Assembly: GCF_002531725.1 (NCBI RefSeq)
Contig: NZ_NWSQ01000035.1
Location: forward strand, 1-64,000
Direction: 5' to 3'
DNA: 64,000 bases
Origin: Rhizobium sp. L43
GTDB lineage: Bacteria > Pseudomonadota > Alphaproteobacteria > Rhizobiales > Rhizobiaceae
Shown: positions 24,073-33,430 of the stretch, one piece after another
Position numbering within the stretch: position 1 is the first letter of the stretch
How the letters are laid out: each line of letters starts with the position of its first letter
The notes under the pieces: generated by a model
Databases searched by the model: none
What the model saw: only the letters and a program-made list of their open reading frames with translations
What the model was told of the DNA's origin: nothing
Translations under genes and position numbers: made by a program

Positions 24073-25032
24073 TCAGAGCGCCAGCCGGGCGCGTGCCGCC
24101 CTGTATTCGGCCTCCAGCCGGTCGACGAGATTTGCCACCGGCTCGACCGCTTTGATGGCGCTGATGCCCTGGCCGCTGCCCCAGATGTCCTTCCAGGCCT
24201 TGGCGCCGCCGGTTGCCTGTTCGAAATCCATCTTCGAGGGATCGGCGAGCGGCAGGTTGTCGGGGTCCATGCCGGCAGCCACGATCGAGGGCTTGAGATA
24301 GTTGCCGTGTATGCCGGTGAAAAAGTTGGAATAGACGATATCGCCGGCGGCGCCTTCGACGATCGCCTGCTTGTAGGCGTCTGCGGCGCGCGCCTCTTGC
24401 GTGGCGATGAAGGGCGAGCCGATATAGGCCATGTCGGCGCCCATCGCTTCTGCGGCAAGGATGGCGCCGCCCGTGGAAATCGCGCCGGCGAGCAGCAGCG
24501 GCCCGTCGAACCATTCGCGGATTTCCTGGATCAGCGCAAAGGGCGACAGCGTGCCGGCATGGCCGCCGGCGCCGGCCGCGACCGCAATCAGCCCGTCGGC
24601 CCCCTTGCGGATCGCCGAATGGGCGTGGCGATTGTTGATAATGTCATGCAGCACGATGCCGCCATAGGAATGCACGGCGGCGTTGACCTCGGGCACGGCG
24701 CCGAGCGAGGAGATGACGATCGGCACCTTGTATTTGACGCAGAGCGACAGGTCGTGCTCCAGCCGCTTGTTCGACATGTGGACGATCTGGTTGACGGCAA
24801 AGGGAGCGGCCGGCCGCTCGGGATGGGCGGCGTCGTAGCGGGCGAGTTCCTCGGTGATCTCGGCCAGCCATTCGTCGAGCTGGCTTTCCGGCCGGGCGTT
24901 CAGCGCCGGAAAGGCGCCGACGACGCCGGCCTTGCATTGCGCCAGCGTCAGCTTGGGATGCGAGATGATGAACAGCGGCGAGCCGATGACCGGCAGTCTC
25001 AGTTTATCCCTCAGGATCGGGGGCAGGGCCAT
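24073..25032 (-). CDS. Nitronate monooxygenase-family flavoenzyme
   Basis: 319 residues, a TIM-barrel FMN enzyme of the NMO/2-nitropropane dioxygenase class. Visible family features: N-terminal PVIGSPLFIIS, VVGAFPALNARP, AAGAGGHAG (about 152-160, phosphate-binding and catalytic region), PLLLAGAISTGGAILAAEAMGADMAYIGSPFIAT (about 178-210). The AGGHAG element is the hallmark of class members that oxidise nitronates. It stands alone on the minus strand just outside the island. Many homologues are promiscuous, so substrate is uncertain. Confidence 0.85.
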   Translation of the reverse strand: MALPPILRDKLRLPVIGSPLFIISHPKLTLAQCKAGVVGAFPALNARPESQLDEWLAEITEELARYDAAHPERPAAPFAVNQIVHMSNKRLEHDLSLCVKYKVPIVISSLGAVPEVNAAVHSYGGIVLHDIINNRHAHSAIRKGADGLIAVAAGAGGHAGTLSPFALIQEIREWFDGPLLLAGAISTGGAILAAEAMGADMAYIGSPFIATQEARAADAYKQAIVEGAAGDIVYSNFFTGIHGNYLKPSIVAAGMDPDNLPLADPSKMDFEQATGGAKAWKDIWGSGQGISAIKAVEPVANLVDRLEAEYRAARARLAL

Positions 25033-25317
25033 GGTTCACCACTTCCATTGACGTTTACGAAAACGTCAATCTCATAACAGAGAAGAAAAGCCGATAAAAG
25101 AGCGGCTGCCATGCCTTCGCCGATTTCACCCCGAATATATGTCTGCAATAGCTGACAAAATGAGGCCTGCAAGCGCTGAAACCTGCCGATTATCCCCGCC
25201 GATCAACCGCGCCCCGCCCCGCAAGGCTTGCGGTTTGCCGCACTTGCCGCTACCGAATTTTGATGGAGAACGGCGGGGATTGCAGTCCGATGCCGAGTTC
25301 AAGGTGAAGGACTAGAC

Positions 25318-26502
25318 GTGAGCGGATTAGAAACGGCCATCAGAACAGCGCTCGAAAATTCCGAACGCGACAATCCGGAGGTTCGAGCGAGGATCTATCA
25401 GTCGGCCCGCCAGGCGCTTGAAGCCGGTCTCCGCAAGCAGGATATCACCGATACCGAGGTCGTCGCCCATCACCGCCATCGTCTGGAAAGCACCATCCAC
25501 GCCATCGAAGGCGAGGAGCGCGACCGCCTCCACCCCCGCCAGCGGCCGCCCGAAGTGCCCGTGCCGCCTGTCGTGGAAATGCCACCTGCGGTTCACCGCG
25601 CCGAAGTCGACGATATTGACAGCCCCGCAGTGCCGGGCGAGACCCGCGCCCCCGAGGTGACCTTCGGCCGCCGCGATGAGGCGAGCCTCGACGACGTGCA
25701 TGCCGGCAGTGCCGATCATCTGGCTGCCGCCCCCGTCGGCGAGGAGCGCCTTGCCCGCGGCCAGCGCGCCACCAATATGGATTTCCGCCCGGAGCGGGCG
25801 GCAGGCCGCCGCAAACCGCGCAAATTCTTTTCGCGGCTGCTCGTCTGGTGCGTGTTGCTGGCTTTCGTCGGCATCGGCGCCTGGTGGGCGCATACATCGG
25901 GCCTGCTGCTGACGGCGGCCGAACGCGACACCAGCGTCGCCAATCCGCCGGCCAGCACTCAGCCCGAGGATTTCACCGGCAATGACGACAGCGCCGGCAA
26001 ATCAGCCTCCCCCACCGATCAGCCGGTGACCATCGATCCGCAGAATAGTTTCTCGGCCGATTGGATCCCCGTGTTCAAGCCTGACGACGCCGACAAGATC
26101 AAGAGCAGCCCGCGGGCGCGCACCGAAAAAATCACAGAAAATGACGGCCCCGCCATCCGGCTGATTTCCGAGAGCGGGGCTGCCGACGGAAATATCGCCA
26201 TCAGCGTGCCCGCTTCGGTGCTGCAGCAGCTCGCCGGCAAATCCTCGACCATCGCGCTGACCCTGCAATCGACCAGTGACGAGCCGACCCAGGTCACCGT
26301 CGAATGCAATTTCCAGACGCTCGGCAATTGTGCCCGCCATCGCTTCAACGTCACCCGCGAAAAATCGGATGCGCTGCTGCAGGTGAAGTTCGACCGCTCG
26401 CTGGCGCCGAATGCGCCGGGCACGTTGACGATCAACAGCGATCTCGACGGCAAGGCGCGCGGCATCAACCTCTTCGCCATCCGCATCCTGCCGGGGCAAT
26501 GA
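25318..26502 (+). CDS. Single-TM hypothetical protein, cytoplasmic coiled N-terminus and periplasmic domain
   Basis: 394 residues from a GTG at 25318. The N-terminal 65 residues are helical (ALENSERDNPEVRARIYQSARQALEAGLRKQ). A Pro-rich linker (about 68-120) follows, then a TM helix at about 178-198 (LLVWCVLLAFVGIGAWWAHTSG). The C-terminal domain (240-394) is beta-rich, with SADWIPVFKPDDADKI and VTVECNFQTLGNCARHRFNV. It would be an inner-membrane protein with most of its mass outside. No named family; such proteins are conserved in Rhizobium. Confidence 0.65.
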   Translation: MSGLETAIRTALENSERDNPEVRARIYQSARQALEAGLRKQDITDTEVVAHHRHRLESTIHAIEGEERDRLHPRQRPPEVPVPPVVEMPPAVHRAEVDDIDSPAVPGETRAPEVTFGRRDEASLDDVHAGSADHLAAAPVGEERLARGQRATNMDFRPERAAGRRKPRKFFSRLLVWCVLLAFVGIGAWWAHTSGLLLTAAERDTSVANPPASTQPEDFTGNDDSAGKSASPTDQPVTIDPQNSFSADWIPVFKPDDADKIKSSPRARTEKITENDGPAIRLISESGAADGNIAISVPASVLQQLAGKSSTIALTLQSTSDEPTQVTVECNFQTLGNCARHRFNVTREKSDALLQVKFDRSLAPNAPGTLTINSDLDGKARGINLFAIRILPGQ

Positions 26503-26551
26503 CGCTCCGCTCAGCCCCCGTCCATTTCAGAAAGCTCTATTTCAGAAAGCC

Positions 26552-27433
26552 CTATTTCAAGAATCCAGGCCCTGAACCGATGATCTCTTCATCGACCGTG
26601 CCGAGCACCGTCTTGTCCTTGCCGTCATAATCCATCCTGTTCAGCATGTGACGGATGAGTTCGAGGCGCGTCCGCCGCTTGTCATTGGCGCGGATCACCG
26701 TCCAGGGTGCGAAATCCGTATGGGTTTCCTTCAGCATCCGGTTGCGCTTGTCGCTGTAGTCGCCCCATTTGGTCAGCGCCGCAATGTCCATCGACGATAG
26801 TTTCCAGACTTTCAGCGGATCGTGCCGGCGGTCGTGGAAGCGCTTCAGCTGCATCTCGCGGCCGATATCGAGATAGAATTTGAAGAAGAAGATGCCCTCA
26901 TGGGCGATGATCTTTTCAAGCTGCGGCGCCTGTTTGAGAAAGTCCTCATATTGCTGCGGCGTGCAGAAGCCCATGACCGGCTCGACTCCGGCGCGGTTGT
27001 ACCAGGATCGGTCGAACAGCACGAATTCGCCTGACGTCGGAAACTGCGCGACATAACGCTGGAAATACCATTGCCCCTGTTCGCGCTCGGTCGGCTTTGT
27101 CAGCGCCACGACGCGTGCAAGACGCGGGTTCATATTCTCCGAGGAGGCCGAGATCGCGCCCCCCTTGCCGGCCGCATCGCGCCCTTCGAACAGCGCCATC
27201 ACCCGCTTGCCGGTCGCCTGCAGCCAGAACTGCACCTTGACGAGTTCCACCTGCAGCTTTTCCAGCTGCTCGACATAGTCTTCTTCCCTAAGTTTCTTCT
27301 TGTGGGGAAATTCGCCGGAAGCAAGCGCATGTTCCTCCACCCAATCCGGCAGAACGGGATCGTCGACATCGAAGATGCGCTTCTTTCCGCGGATCTCCAG
27401 CTCGACGGCCCTGTTTTCGACGTCCTCGTCCAT
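26552..27433 (-). CDS. ppk2: Polyphosphate kinase 2 (PPK2)
   Basis: 293 residues from the ATG at 27433, behind a perfect GGAGGAACCT; a frame extending to 27526 has no such signal. Walker A GRDAAGKGG, lid/Walker B-region motifs FDRSWYNRAGVEPVMGF and FLDIGREMQLKRFHDRRHDPLKVWKLS are all present, as in single-domain PPK2. The enzyme transfers phosphate between polyphosphate and nucleotides; class I members favour ADP or GDP. It is divergent from phoR and next to the phosphate regulon, which fits phosphate storage. Confidence 0.93.
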   Translation of the reverse strand: MDEDVENRAVELEIRGKKRIFDVDDPVLPDWVEEHALASGEFPHKKKLREEDYVEQLEKLQVELVKVQFWLQATGKRVMALFEGRDAAGKGGAISASSENMNPRLARVVALTKPTEREQGQWYFQRYVAQFPTSGEFVLFDRSWYNRAGVEPVMGFCTPQQYEDFLKQAPQLEKIIAHEGIFFFKFYLDIGREMQLKRFHDRRHDPLKVWKLSSMDIAALTKWGDYSDKRNRMLKETHTDFAPWTVIRANDKRRTRLELIRHMLNRMDYDGKDKTVLGTVDEEIIGSGPGFLK

Positions 27434-27507
27434 AGGTTCCTCCTCAGCCTGATTGTTCTCTTCCCGCAGGCGAACATAGTTATCGTTGAAAATCAAATCT
27501 TTCACGG

Positions 27508-28899
27508 ATGACCGGTAATTTTTCACGGGTTTCGGCTGCGGCCATTCGCTTGAGACGCGGCCGCCCGAAAACTTCTGTCATGAATTGCCGCTATCAGGCA
27601 GAGTTCAATACAAAGAAAAACGAATCGACGCCGCGAGGGCACTTGCCAGACGAAACTCCATGGAGAAAAAGCCTGTTGGCGCGCATAAGGCGCGAACGGC
27701 CGGTGCTGCTTACGGCAATCCTCAGCGCGCTGATTGCGCTTGCCGCCGGCATGAACAAATGGGCCGTGCTCGTCCTGCTGCTGGCGATGGTCCTGACCGC
27801 GCTGTTCAACGAGGCGCCGGTGATCAAGGCCGAGCCGCTCGAACCGGCGGAGATCGAGCCGGAAGCGCCGCCAAGCCGCCTGCCTGAGATCTCCGCCACG
27901 CTTTCCGGCCTCGATATCCCGGTCATGGTGCTATCGGACGACGCCTCGGTGCTCTTCCAGAACCGCGCTGCCGAAAAGGCCTTCGGCGAGATGGCGCTCG
28001 GCGCCCATATATCGGCCCGCCTGCGCTCGCCCGGTGTGCTCGACATGGTGCGCGAAACCATCGCCACCAACGCCCCGAACCAGATAGAGCATGCCGAGCG
28101 GCTGCCCTCCGAGCGCGTCTATATCGTGCGCAGCGCCCCCGTCGAATTCGCGGCCGATGACGGGCCGCGCGAGCGCTATTTCATCCTCTCCTTCCGCGAT
28201 ATTTCAGAGGTTCGCCGCATCGACCGCATGCGCTCGGATTTCGTCGCCAATGCCAGCCATGAGCTGCGCACGCCGCTTGCCTCGCTGCGCGGCTTCATCG
28301 AAACCATCCAGGGACCGGCAAAGAACGATCTGAAGGCGCAGGCGCGTTTCCTCGCCATCATGTTCGATCAGACGACCCGCATGAGCCGGCTGGTCGACGA
28401 CCTCCTGTCGCTCTCGCGGCTGGAGCTGAAATCGCATATCGCGCCGGACGAGAAGATCGATCTGGTGCCGTTGCTCGGCCATGTCAGAGACGCGCTGGTG
28501 CCGCTGGCAAGGGATGTCGGCGTCGACATCAACCTGCATCTGCCGGATGGTAAGGTCGAGGTGCTCGGAGACCGCGACGAGCTTGTCCAGGTCTTCGAGA
28601 ACCTGATGGAAAATGCCTGCAAATACGGCCAGGAGGGCGAGGTGGTCGACGTCTGGCTGAAGAACGGCACCGGCCAGCCGGTCGAGGTCAGCATCGTCGA
28701 CAAGGGGCCGGGCATTCCGGCCGAACATGTGCCGCGCCTGACCGAGCGCTTCTATCGCGTCAGCATCGAGGACAGCCGCTCGAAAAAGGGCACCGGCCTC
28801 GGCCTTGCCATCGTCAAACACATCCTCACCCGCCACCGCGCCCGACTGATCGTCAAATCCGAAGTCGGCAAGGGCACCGATTTTACGGTGCGCTTTTAG
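27508..28899 (+). CDS. phoR: PhoR phosphate-regulon sensor histidine kinase
   Basis: Up to 463 residues; the true start may be an internal codon such as the ATG at 27580, because the first 50 residues are not PhoR-like. One long hydrophobic region (about 66-100) forms two TM helices. A PAS-like domain follows (about 128-235, SGLDIPVMVLSDDASVLFQNRAAEKAFG). Then come the H-box FVANASHELRTPLASLRG, N-box ENLMENACKYG, G1 VDKGPGIP and G2 GTGLGLAIVKH. It autophosphorylates when PstSCAB-PhoU report low phosphate and passes the phosphate to PhoB, encoded at the other end of this cluster. Confidence 0.92.
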   Translation: MTGNFSRVSAAAIRLRRGRPKTSVMNCRYQAEFNTKKNESTPRGHLPDETPWRKSLLARIRRERPVLLTAILSALIALAAGMNKWAVLVLLLAMVLTALFNEAPVIKAEPLEPAEIEPEAPPSRLPEISATLSGLDIPVMVLSDDASVLFQNRAAEKAFGEMALGAHISARLRSPGVLDMVRETIATNAPNQIEHAERLPSERVYIVRSAPVEFAADDGPRERYFILSFRDISEVRRIDRMRSDFVANASHELRTPLASLRGFIETIQGPAKNDLKAQARFLAIMFDQTTRMSRLVDDLLSLSRLELKSHIAPDEKIDLVPLLGHVRDALVPLARDVGVDINLHLPDGKVEVLGDRDELVQVFENLMENACKYGQEGEVVDVWLKNGTGQPVEVSIVDKGPGIPAEHVPRLTERFYRVSIEDSRSKKGTGLGLAIVKHILTRHRARLIVKSEVGKGTDFTVRF

Positions 28900-28918
28900 C
28901 GCTGGGCGTGCCGTGTGA

Positions 28919-29105
28919 TTTGCCGCTCACCCTCACCTTACCGGGGTCGAGCCACGGGTCTCGACCCGTCCTTCGGACCCCCGTAAAAGACGGGGAGAGG
29001 GGACGTGCCTTGCGGGAGGTTGATGGGGACGGAGAGCTTGCTGCATGGTCCCTTCGCCCCGGGAGCGGGGAGAAGGTGGCGGCAGCCGGATGAGGGCAGA
29101 CCACG
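28919..29105. repeat. RIME-like composite repeat
   Basis: Two mosaic parts separated by unique sequence: CCGGGGTCGAGCCACGGGTC to ACGGGGAGAGGGGAC, then TCCCTTCGCCCCGGGAGCGGGGAGAAGGTGG to CGGATGAGGG. The same blocks in other orders occur at 40.4-40.7 and 47.6 kb. They lie between phoR and pstS and contain several hairpins. Confidence 0.75.
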
Positions 29106-29277
29106 CGGAACGACTTTCATGAAAGAACATAAAGCAGAAAATCGCCGCCCAACCTGCCTGTTACCGATATGTGACCGGTTTTTACAACGCGAGGTAGATC
29201 CGCGGCCAAACCTTGCCATTCGCCGACACGATCGGCTAATCTAGATAAAATTTTCCATTATAAATCAATTATTTAAG

Positions 29278-29306
29278 CTGTCACAAATGTTTCACCTATT
29301 TGACAT
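29278..29306 (+). promoter_or_regulatory. Tandem Pho boxes upstream of pstS
   Basis: Three 7-bp repeats at 11-bp spacing: CTGTCAC (29278), GTTTCAC (29289) and TTGACAT (29300), with A/T-rich 4-bp spacers. This is the PhoB-binding pattern (consensus CTGTCAT-N4-CTGTCAT). The site lies 110 bp before the pstS start and should drive pstSCAB-phoU-phoB under phosphate starvation. Confidence 0.88.
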
Positions 29307-29415
29307 AAAAGGACGGTGCTTAAAGCGCTAAGAGAGTCCCGCCGATGAAAAAAGGCACTGCGAGGGCCTCTCTACAGGCCGCACTCACACAAGCCCAAAT
29401 GCCGGGAGATTTCTA

Positions 29416-30450
29416 ATGAACACCTTCAAGCTCACCGTTGCCGCGCTCGCTGCAACCGCTGCTTTCGCTGGCGCTGCCGTCGCCCGCGACCAGATTCAGG
29501 TTGCTGGCTCGTCCACCGTCCTGCCTTACGCAAAGATCGTTGCCGAATCCTTCGGCGAAACCTTCACCAACTTCAAGACGCCGGTCGTTGAATCCGGCGG
29601 CACGGGCGCTGGTCTGAAGGAATTCTGCAAGGGCGTTGGCGAAGACACCATCGACGTTGCGAACGCTTCGCGTCCGATCAACAAGAACGAAGCCGAAGCC
29701 TGCAAGGCTGCCGGCGTAACCGACATTCAGGAAGTCAAGATCGGTTATGACGGCATCGTCTTCGCCACCGACTCGTCCAACCCGGACGTTGCCTACGTTC
29801 CCGCAGATATCTACAAGGCCCTCGCAGCCCAGGTCGTCGTCGATGGCAAGCTCGTCGCCAATCCCTACAAGAAGTGGTCGGAAGTCAACCCGAAGCTTCC
29901 GGCTGTTGATATCGCTGCCTATATCCCGGGCGAAAAGCACGGCACCCGCGAAGTCTTCGAACAGAACGTTCTCGCTGCCGGCTGCAAGGCTTCGGGTGCT
30001 GTCGACGTCATCGCCAAGGAAATCTCCGACAAGGCCGCCCAGGGCAAGGCTTGCGTCGCAGTCCGCAAGGACGGCGCTGCAGTCGACATCGACGGCGACT
30101 ATCCGGAAACCCTCGCACGCATCGCCGCCAACAAGACCGGCGTCGGCGTATTCGGCCTGTCCTTCTATGAAAACAACGCCGACAAGCTCAAGGTTGCCAG
30201 CGTAAACGGCATCGTTCCGTCGACGGAAACGATCGCCAACGGCACCTACCCGGTTTCCCGCCCGCTATTCTTCTACGTCAAGAAGGCACATCTCGGCGCC
30301 GTTCCCGGCCTGAAGGAATACGTCAACTTCTTCGTATCCGACCAGATGATCGGCCCTGACGGCCCGCTCGCCGAATACGGCCTGGTTGCCGCTCCGGATG
30401 CCGAGCGCGACGCGATCCGCAAGGACGTCGAAGCCGGTAAGGCCATGTAA
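29416..30450 (+). CDS. pstS: PstS phosphate-binding protein
   Basis: 344 residues with a signal peptide (1-23, ending GAAVA). The mature protein begins RDQIQVAGSSTVLPYAKIVAESFGE and has ESGGTGAGLKEFCKGVG, IDVANASRPI and GEKHGTREVFEQNVLAAG, the phosphate-ligand loops of the family. It captures phosphate in the periplasm and hands it to PstCA. Codon usage is strongly biased toward a few codons, as expected for a highly expressed protein. First gene of the Pho-box operon. Confidence 0.97.
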   Translation: MNTFKLTVAALAATAAFAGAAVARDQIQVAGSSTVLPYAKIVAESFGETFTNFKTPVVESGGTGAGLKEFCKGVGEDTIDVANASRPINKNEAEACKAAGVTDIQEVKIGYDGIVFATDSSNPDVAYVPADIYKALAAQVVVDGKLVANPYKKWSEVNPKLPAVDIAAYIPGEKHGTREVFEQNVLAAGCKASGAVDVIAKEISDKAAQGKACVAVRKDGAAVDIDGDYPETLARIAANKTGVGVFGLSFYENNADKLKVASVNGIVPSTETIANGTYPVSRPLFFYVKKAHLGAVPGLKEYVNFFVSDQMIGPDGPLAEYGLVAAPDAERDAIRKDVEAGKAM

Positions 30451-30457
30451 TGACTTT

Positions 30458-30488
30458 GCCGGCGCGGCGCCTTCAGGCCCGCGCCGGC
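30458..30488 (+). promoter_or_regulatory. Strong stem-loop between pstS and pstC
   Basis: A perfect 10-bp stem GCCGGCGCGG / CCGCGCCGGC with an 11-nt loop starts 8 nt after the pstS stop. It has no T-run, so it is better read as an mRNA stabiliser or partial attenuator that raises PstS over the membrane subunits than as a full terminator. Confidence 0.65.
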
Positions 30489-30614
30489 ATTGCCTTATCC
30501 CCGCGCACCGGTGTTTCCGGTGCTGCAGGGTGAATTCATTCCGCATGATTGGAAGCTGAAGGCGGCTGATGAAGCTGCCGGGCTTTGGGGGCTACGGGCC
30601 TGGGGACGTAACGA

Positions 30615-32096
30615 ATGAGCACATCCATCATACTTTTGTGCCTTGTGGTGATCGGTGCCGCCGCCTATCTGGTCGCGCGCAGCCGGGCCACGGCGCTTGC
30701 CGGCGGCAGATCCTCGGCATTGCACTCACGGCCGGCCTATTACGGCGCCTATGCGGCGATCTGGGCGGTTCTTCCGGCCCTCATCGTCCTCTGCGTCTGG
30801 CTCTCGGTCAGCCCCGGCATCATCCAATCCTCGGTTCGCGGCGCCTTTCCTGCCGACGTCAAGGCGCAAGCCGCCGTCGAACAGGATCTCGGCTATTCCA
30901 TGGTGGCGACGGTCGCCCGCGGCCTGACGATGCTGACTGCGGACGAAACCGCAGCGGTCGCCGGCGATCCGGCGGCACTCCAGGCCAAGCTCAACGAAAA
31001 GGGTGTGCCGCTTGCCGGCCAGCCCCAGCCTTACATGCTCGACGCCGCCAAAAAGCTCAATGCCATGAGCATGACGAGCCGGCTGGCCATGACGGCTGTT
31101 GTCTTCATTCTGGCTGTCGCAGGCGCCTTCTATGCGCTGCGCGCCATTGCCCCGCGCTTCCGCGCCCGCAACCGGGTCGAGCGCGTCATGCTCTGGGGCC
31201 TGCTGCTCGCCTCTTCGATCGCCATTCTGACGACGATCGGCATCGTCCTTTCGATGCTGTCGGAAGCGGCCCGCTTCTTTGCCGCCGTTCCCGCCGCCGA
31301 CTTCTTCTTCGGCACGGTCTGGGATCCGCGTTTTGCCGGCGCCGGCAGCTCGTCCTTCGGCCAGTTCGGCCTGATCCCGCTGTTGCTCGGCACGCTTTAT
31401 ATCGGCCTGGTTGCCATGCTGGTCGCCGTGCCGGTCGGTCTCTTTGCCGCCATCTACATGGCCGAATACGCCTCGCCGAAGGTGCGCGGGGTCGCCAAGC
31501 CGCTGCTCGAAGTGCTCGCCGGCATTCCGACGATCGTCTACGGCTTCTTTGCCCTCGTCACCGTCGGCCCGTTCCTGCGCGATTTCTCGGCTCAGATCAG
31601 CGGCCTGCTCTCCGGCAGCTACACCAACTTCATTCAGGCGCAGAGCGTTCTGACCGCCGGTATCGTCATGGGCATCATGCTGATCCCCTACGTCTCCTCA
31701 CTGTCGGACGATATCATCACCGCCGTGCCGCGGGCCCTGCGTGACGGTTCGCTCGGTCTCGGCGCCACCCGCTCCGAAACCATCAAGAAAGTGGTCCTGC
31801 CGGCCGCTCTTCCCGGCATCGTCGGCGCATTGCTGATGACGGCCTCGCGCGCCATCGGCGAAACCATGATCGTCGTGCTGGCCGCCGGTGTCGCCGCCCG
31901 CATCCAGATCAACCCTTTCGAGCCGATGACGACGGTGACCGTCAAAATCGTCAACCAGCTGACGGGCGACCTCGAGTTCACCTCGCCGCAGACCCTGGTT
32001 GCCTTCGCCCTTGGCATCACGCTGTTCTGCATCACGCTTTGCCTCAACATCTATGCGCTCTACATCGTGCGCAAATACCGGGAGCAGTACGAATGA
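30615..32096 (+). CDS. pstC: PstC phosphate ABC transporter permease
   Basis: 493 residues, longer than E. coli PstC (about 320) because of an extra N-terminal part with three hydrophobic helices (about 3-20, 40-65, 160-185) and a soluble loop. This long form is usual in rhizobia. The core has the permease EAA-type loop LRDGSLGLGATRSETIKKVVLPAALPGIVGALL (about 378-410) and PLLEVLAGIPTIVYGFFAL. It pairs with PstA in the membrane; its stop overlaps the pstA start. Confidence 0.95.
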   Translation: MSTSIILLCLVVIGAAAYLVARSRATALAGGRSSALHSRPAYYGAYAAIWAVLPALIVLCVWLSVSPGIIQSSVRGAFPADVKAQAAVEQDLGYSMVATVARGLTMLTADETAAVAGDPAALQAKLNEKGVPLAGQPQPYMLDAAKKLNAMSMTSRLAMTAVVFILAVAGAFYALRAIAPRFRARNRVERVMLWGLLLASSIAILTTIGIVLSMLSEAARFFAAVPAADFFFGTVWDPRFAGAGSSSFGQFGLIPLLLGTLYIGLVAMLVAVPVGLFAAIYMAEYASPKVRGVAKPLLEVLAGIPTIVYGFFALVTVGPFLRDFSAQISGLLSGSYTNFIQAQSVLTAGIVMGIMLIPYVSSLSDDIITAVPRALRDGSLGLGATRSETIKKVVLPAALPGIVGALLMTASRAIGETMIVVLAAGVAARIQINPFEPMTTVTVKIVNQLTGDLEFTSPQTLVAFALGITLFCITLCLNIYALYIVRKYREQYE

Positions 32097-33415
32097 CGGA
32101 TATTGTTTCTCCCACATCAGGCGTCACCGTCTCCAAGGCGCCTGCGCGCCGCGATATCGGCATCAAGCGCCGCTACGCCGCCGAGCGCCGGTTCCAGGCC
32201 TATGGCATCGCCGCCATCACCTTCGGTCTCGTCTTCCTGTTCATCCTGCTGTGGACGGTGATCGGCAAGGGCTACACCGCCTTCCAGCAGACGGCGATCA
32301 CCCTGCCGATCGAATTCACCGAGAAGACGATCGACCCGAACAATAAGCGTGCGACCGACCCTTCGGTGCTGATCGCCGCCAACTATCCGGTTCTTCTGCG
32401 CGACGCGATCGTCAAGCAGCTGAACATCAATGCCGCAAGCCGTCCCGACGTGCGCGATGCAACCGCTATGCTCTCCAAGGGGGCGCCGATCCAGCTGCGC
32501 GATATGGTCATGTCAGACCCGTCGATCATCGGCAAAACAGTCAATGTCACGGTGCTCGCCGACGCCAATGTCGATAGCGCCAGCAAGGGCCAGATCGATC
32601 TTAAAGTCGATGAGAAGAACCGCAAGGTCAACGACAAGCAGGTTGCCTGGATGAACGAGCTGAAGGCGAGCGGCGCTCTCCACAAGCAGTTCAACACCGG
32701 CCTCTTCGTCAACGGCAATTCCAGTCGTCCGGAGGCCGCCGGCCTCGGCGTCGCCCTCATCGGTTCGCTCTACCTGATGCTGATCGTGCTCGTGCTCGCT
32801 CTGCCGATCGGTGTTGCCGCCTCGATCTATCTCGAGGAATTTGCGCCGAAGAACAAGCTGACGGATCTGATCGAGGTCAACATCAACAACCTCGCCGCCG
32901 TCCCTTCGATCGTCTACGGCCTGCTCGGTCTGTCCGTCTTCATCAACTTCATCGGCCTGCCGCGTTCGGCTTCGCTGGTCGGTGGCCTGGTGCTGACGCT
33001 GATGACCCTGCCGACCATCATCATCGCCACGCGCGCCGCCCTTCGCGCCGTGCCGCCGTCGATCCGCGCCGCAGCCCTTGGCCTCGGCGCCTCGAAGATG
33101 CAGATGGTGTTCCACCATGTTCTGCCGCTCGCCATGCCGGGCATCCTGACCGGCACGATCATCGGTCTGGCGCACGCGCTCGGCGAAACCGCGCCGCTGC
33201 TCTTGATCGGCATGGTCGCCTTCGTCGCCAACGCGCCGACCACACCGCTCGATCCCTCGACGGCCCTGCCCGTGCAGGTCTATATGTGGGCAAACGAGGC
33301 CGAACGGGCCTTCGTCGAGCGGACTTCGGGTGCCATCATCGTCCTGCTCCTGTTCCTGATCGTCATGAACATGGGCGCCATCCTCTTGCGTCGTCGCTTC
33401 GAGCGCCGCTGGTAA
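32093..33415 (+). CDS. pstA: PstA phosphate ABC transporter permease
   Basis: 440 residues from the ATG at 32093, overlapping the pstC stop by 4 bp. TM1 at about 40-60, then a large soluble domain (about 65-210, an insert compared with E. coli PstA), then five further TM helices. The EAA loop is IRAAALGLGASKMQMVFHHVLPLAMPGILTGTIIG, and NNLAAVPSIVYGLLGLSVFI precedes it. The frame that begins at 32039 is read-through from inside pstC. Confidence 0.95.
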   Translation: MTDIVSPTSGVTVSKAPARRDIGIKRRYAAERRFQAYGIAAITFGLVFLFILLWTVIGKGYTAFQQTAITLPIEFTEKTIDPNNKRATDPSVLIAANYPVLLRDAIVKQLNINAASRPDVRDATAMLSKGAPIQLRDMVMSDPSIIGKTVNVTVLADANVDSASKGQIDLKVDEKNRKVNDKQVAWMNELKASGALHKQFNTGLFVNGNSSRPEAAGLGVALIGSLYLMLIVLVLALPIGVAASIYLEEFAPKNKLTDLIEVNINNLAAVPSIVYGLLGLSVFINFIGLPRSASLVGGLVLTLMTLPTIIIATRAALRAVPPSIRAAALGLGASKMQMVFHHVLPLAMPGILTGTIIGLAHALGETAPLLLIGMVAFVANAPTTPLDPSTALPVQVYMWANEAERAFVERTSGAIIVLLLFLIVMNMGAILLRRRFERRW

Positions 33416-33430
33416 ACGGAGTTAAACATC

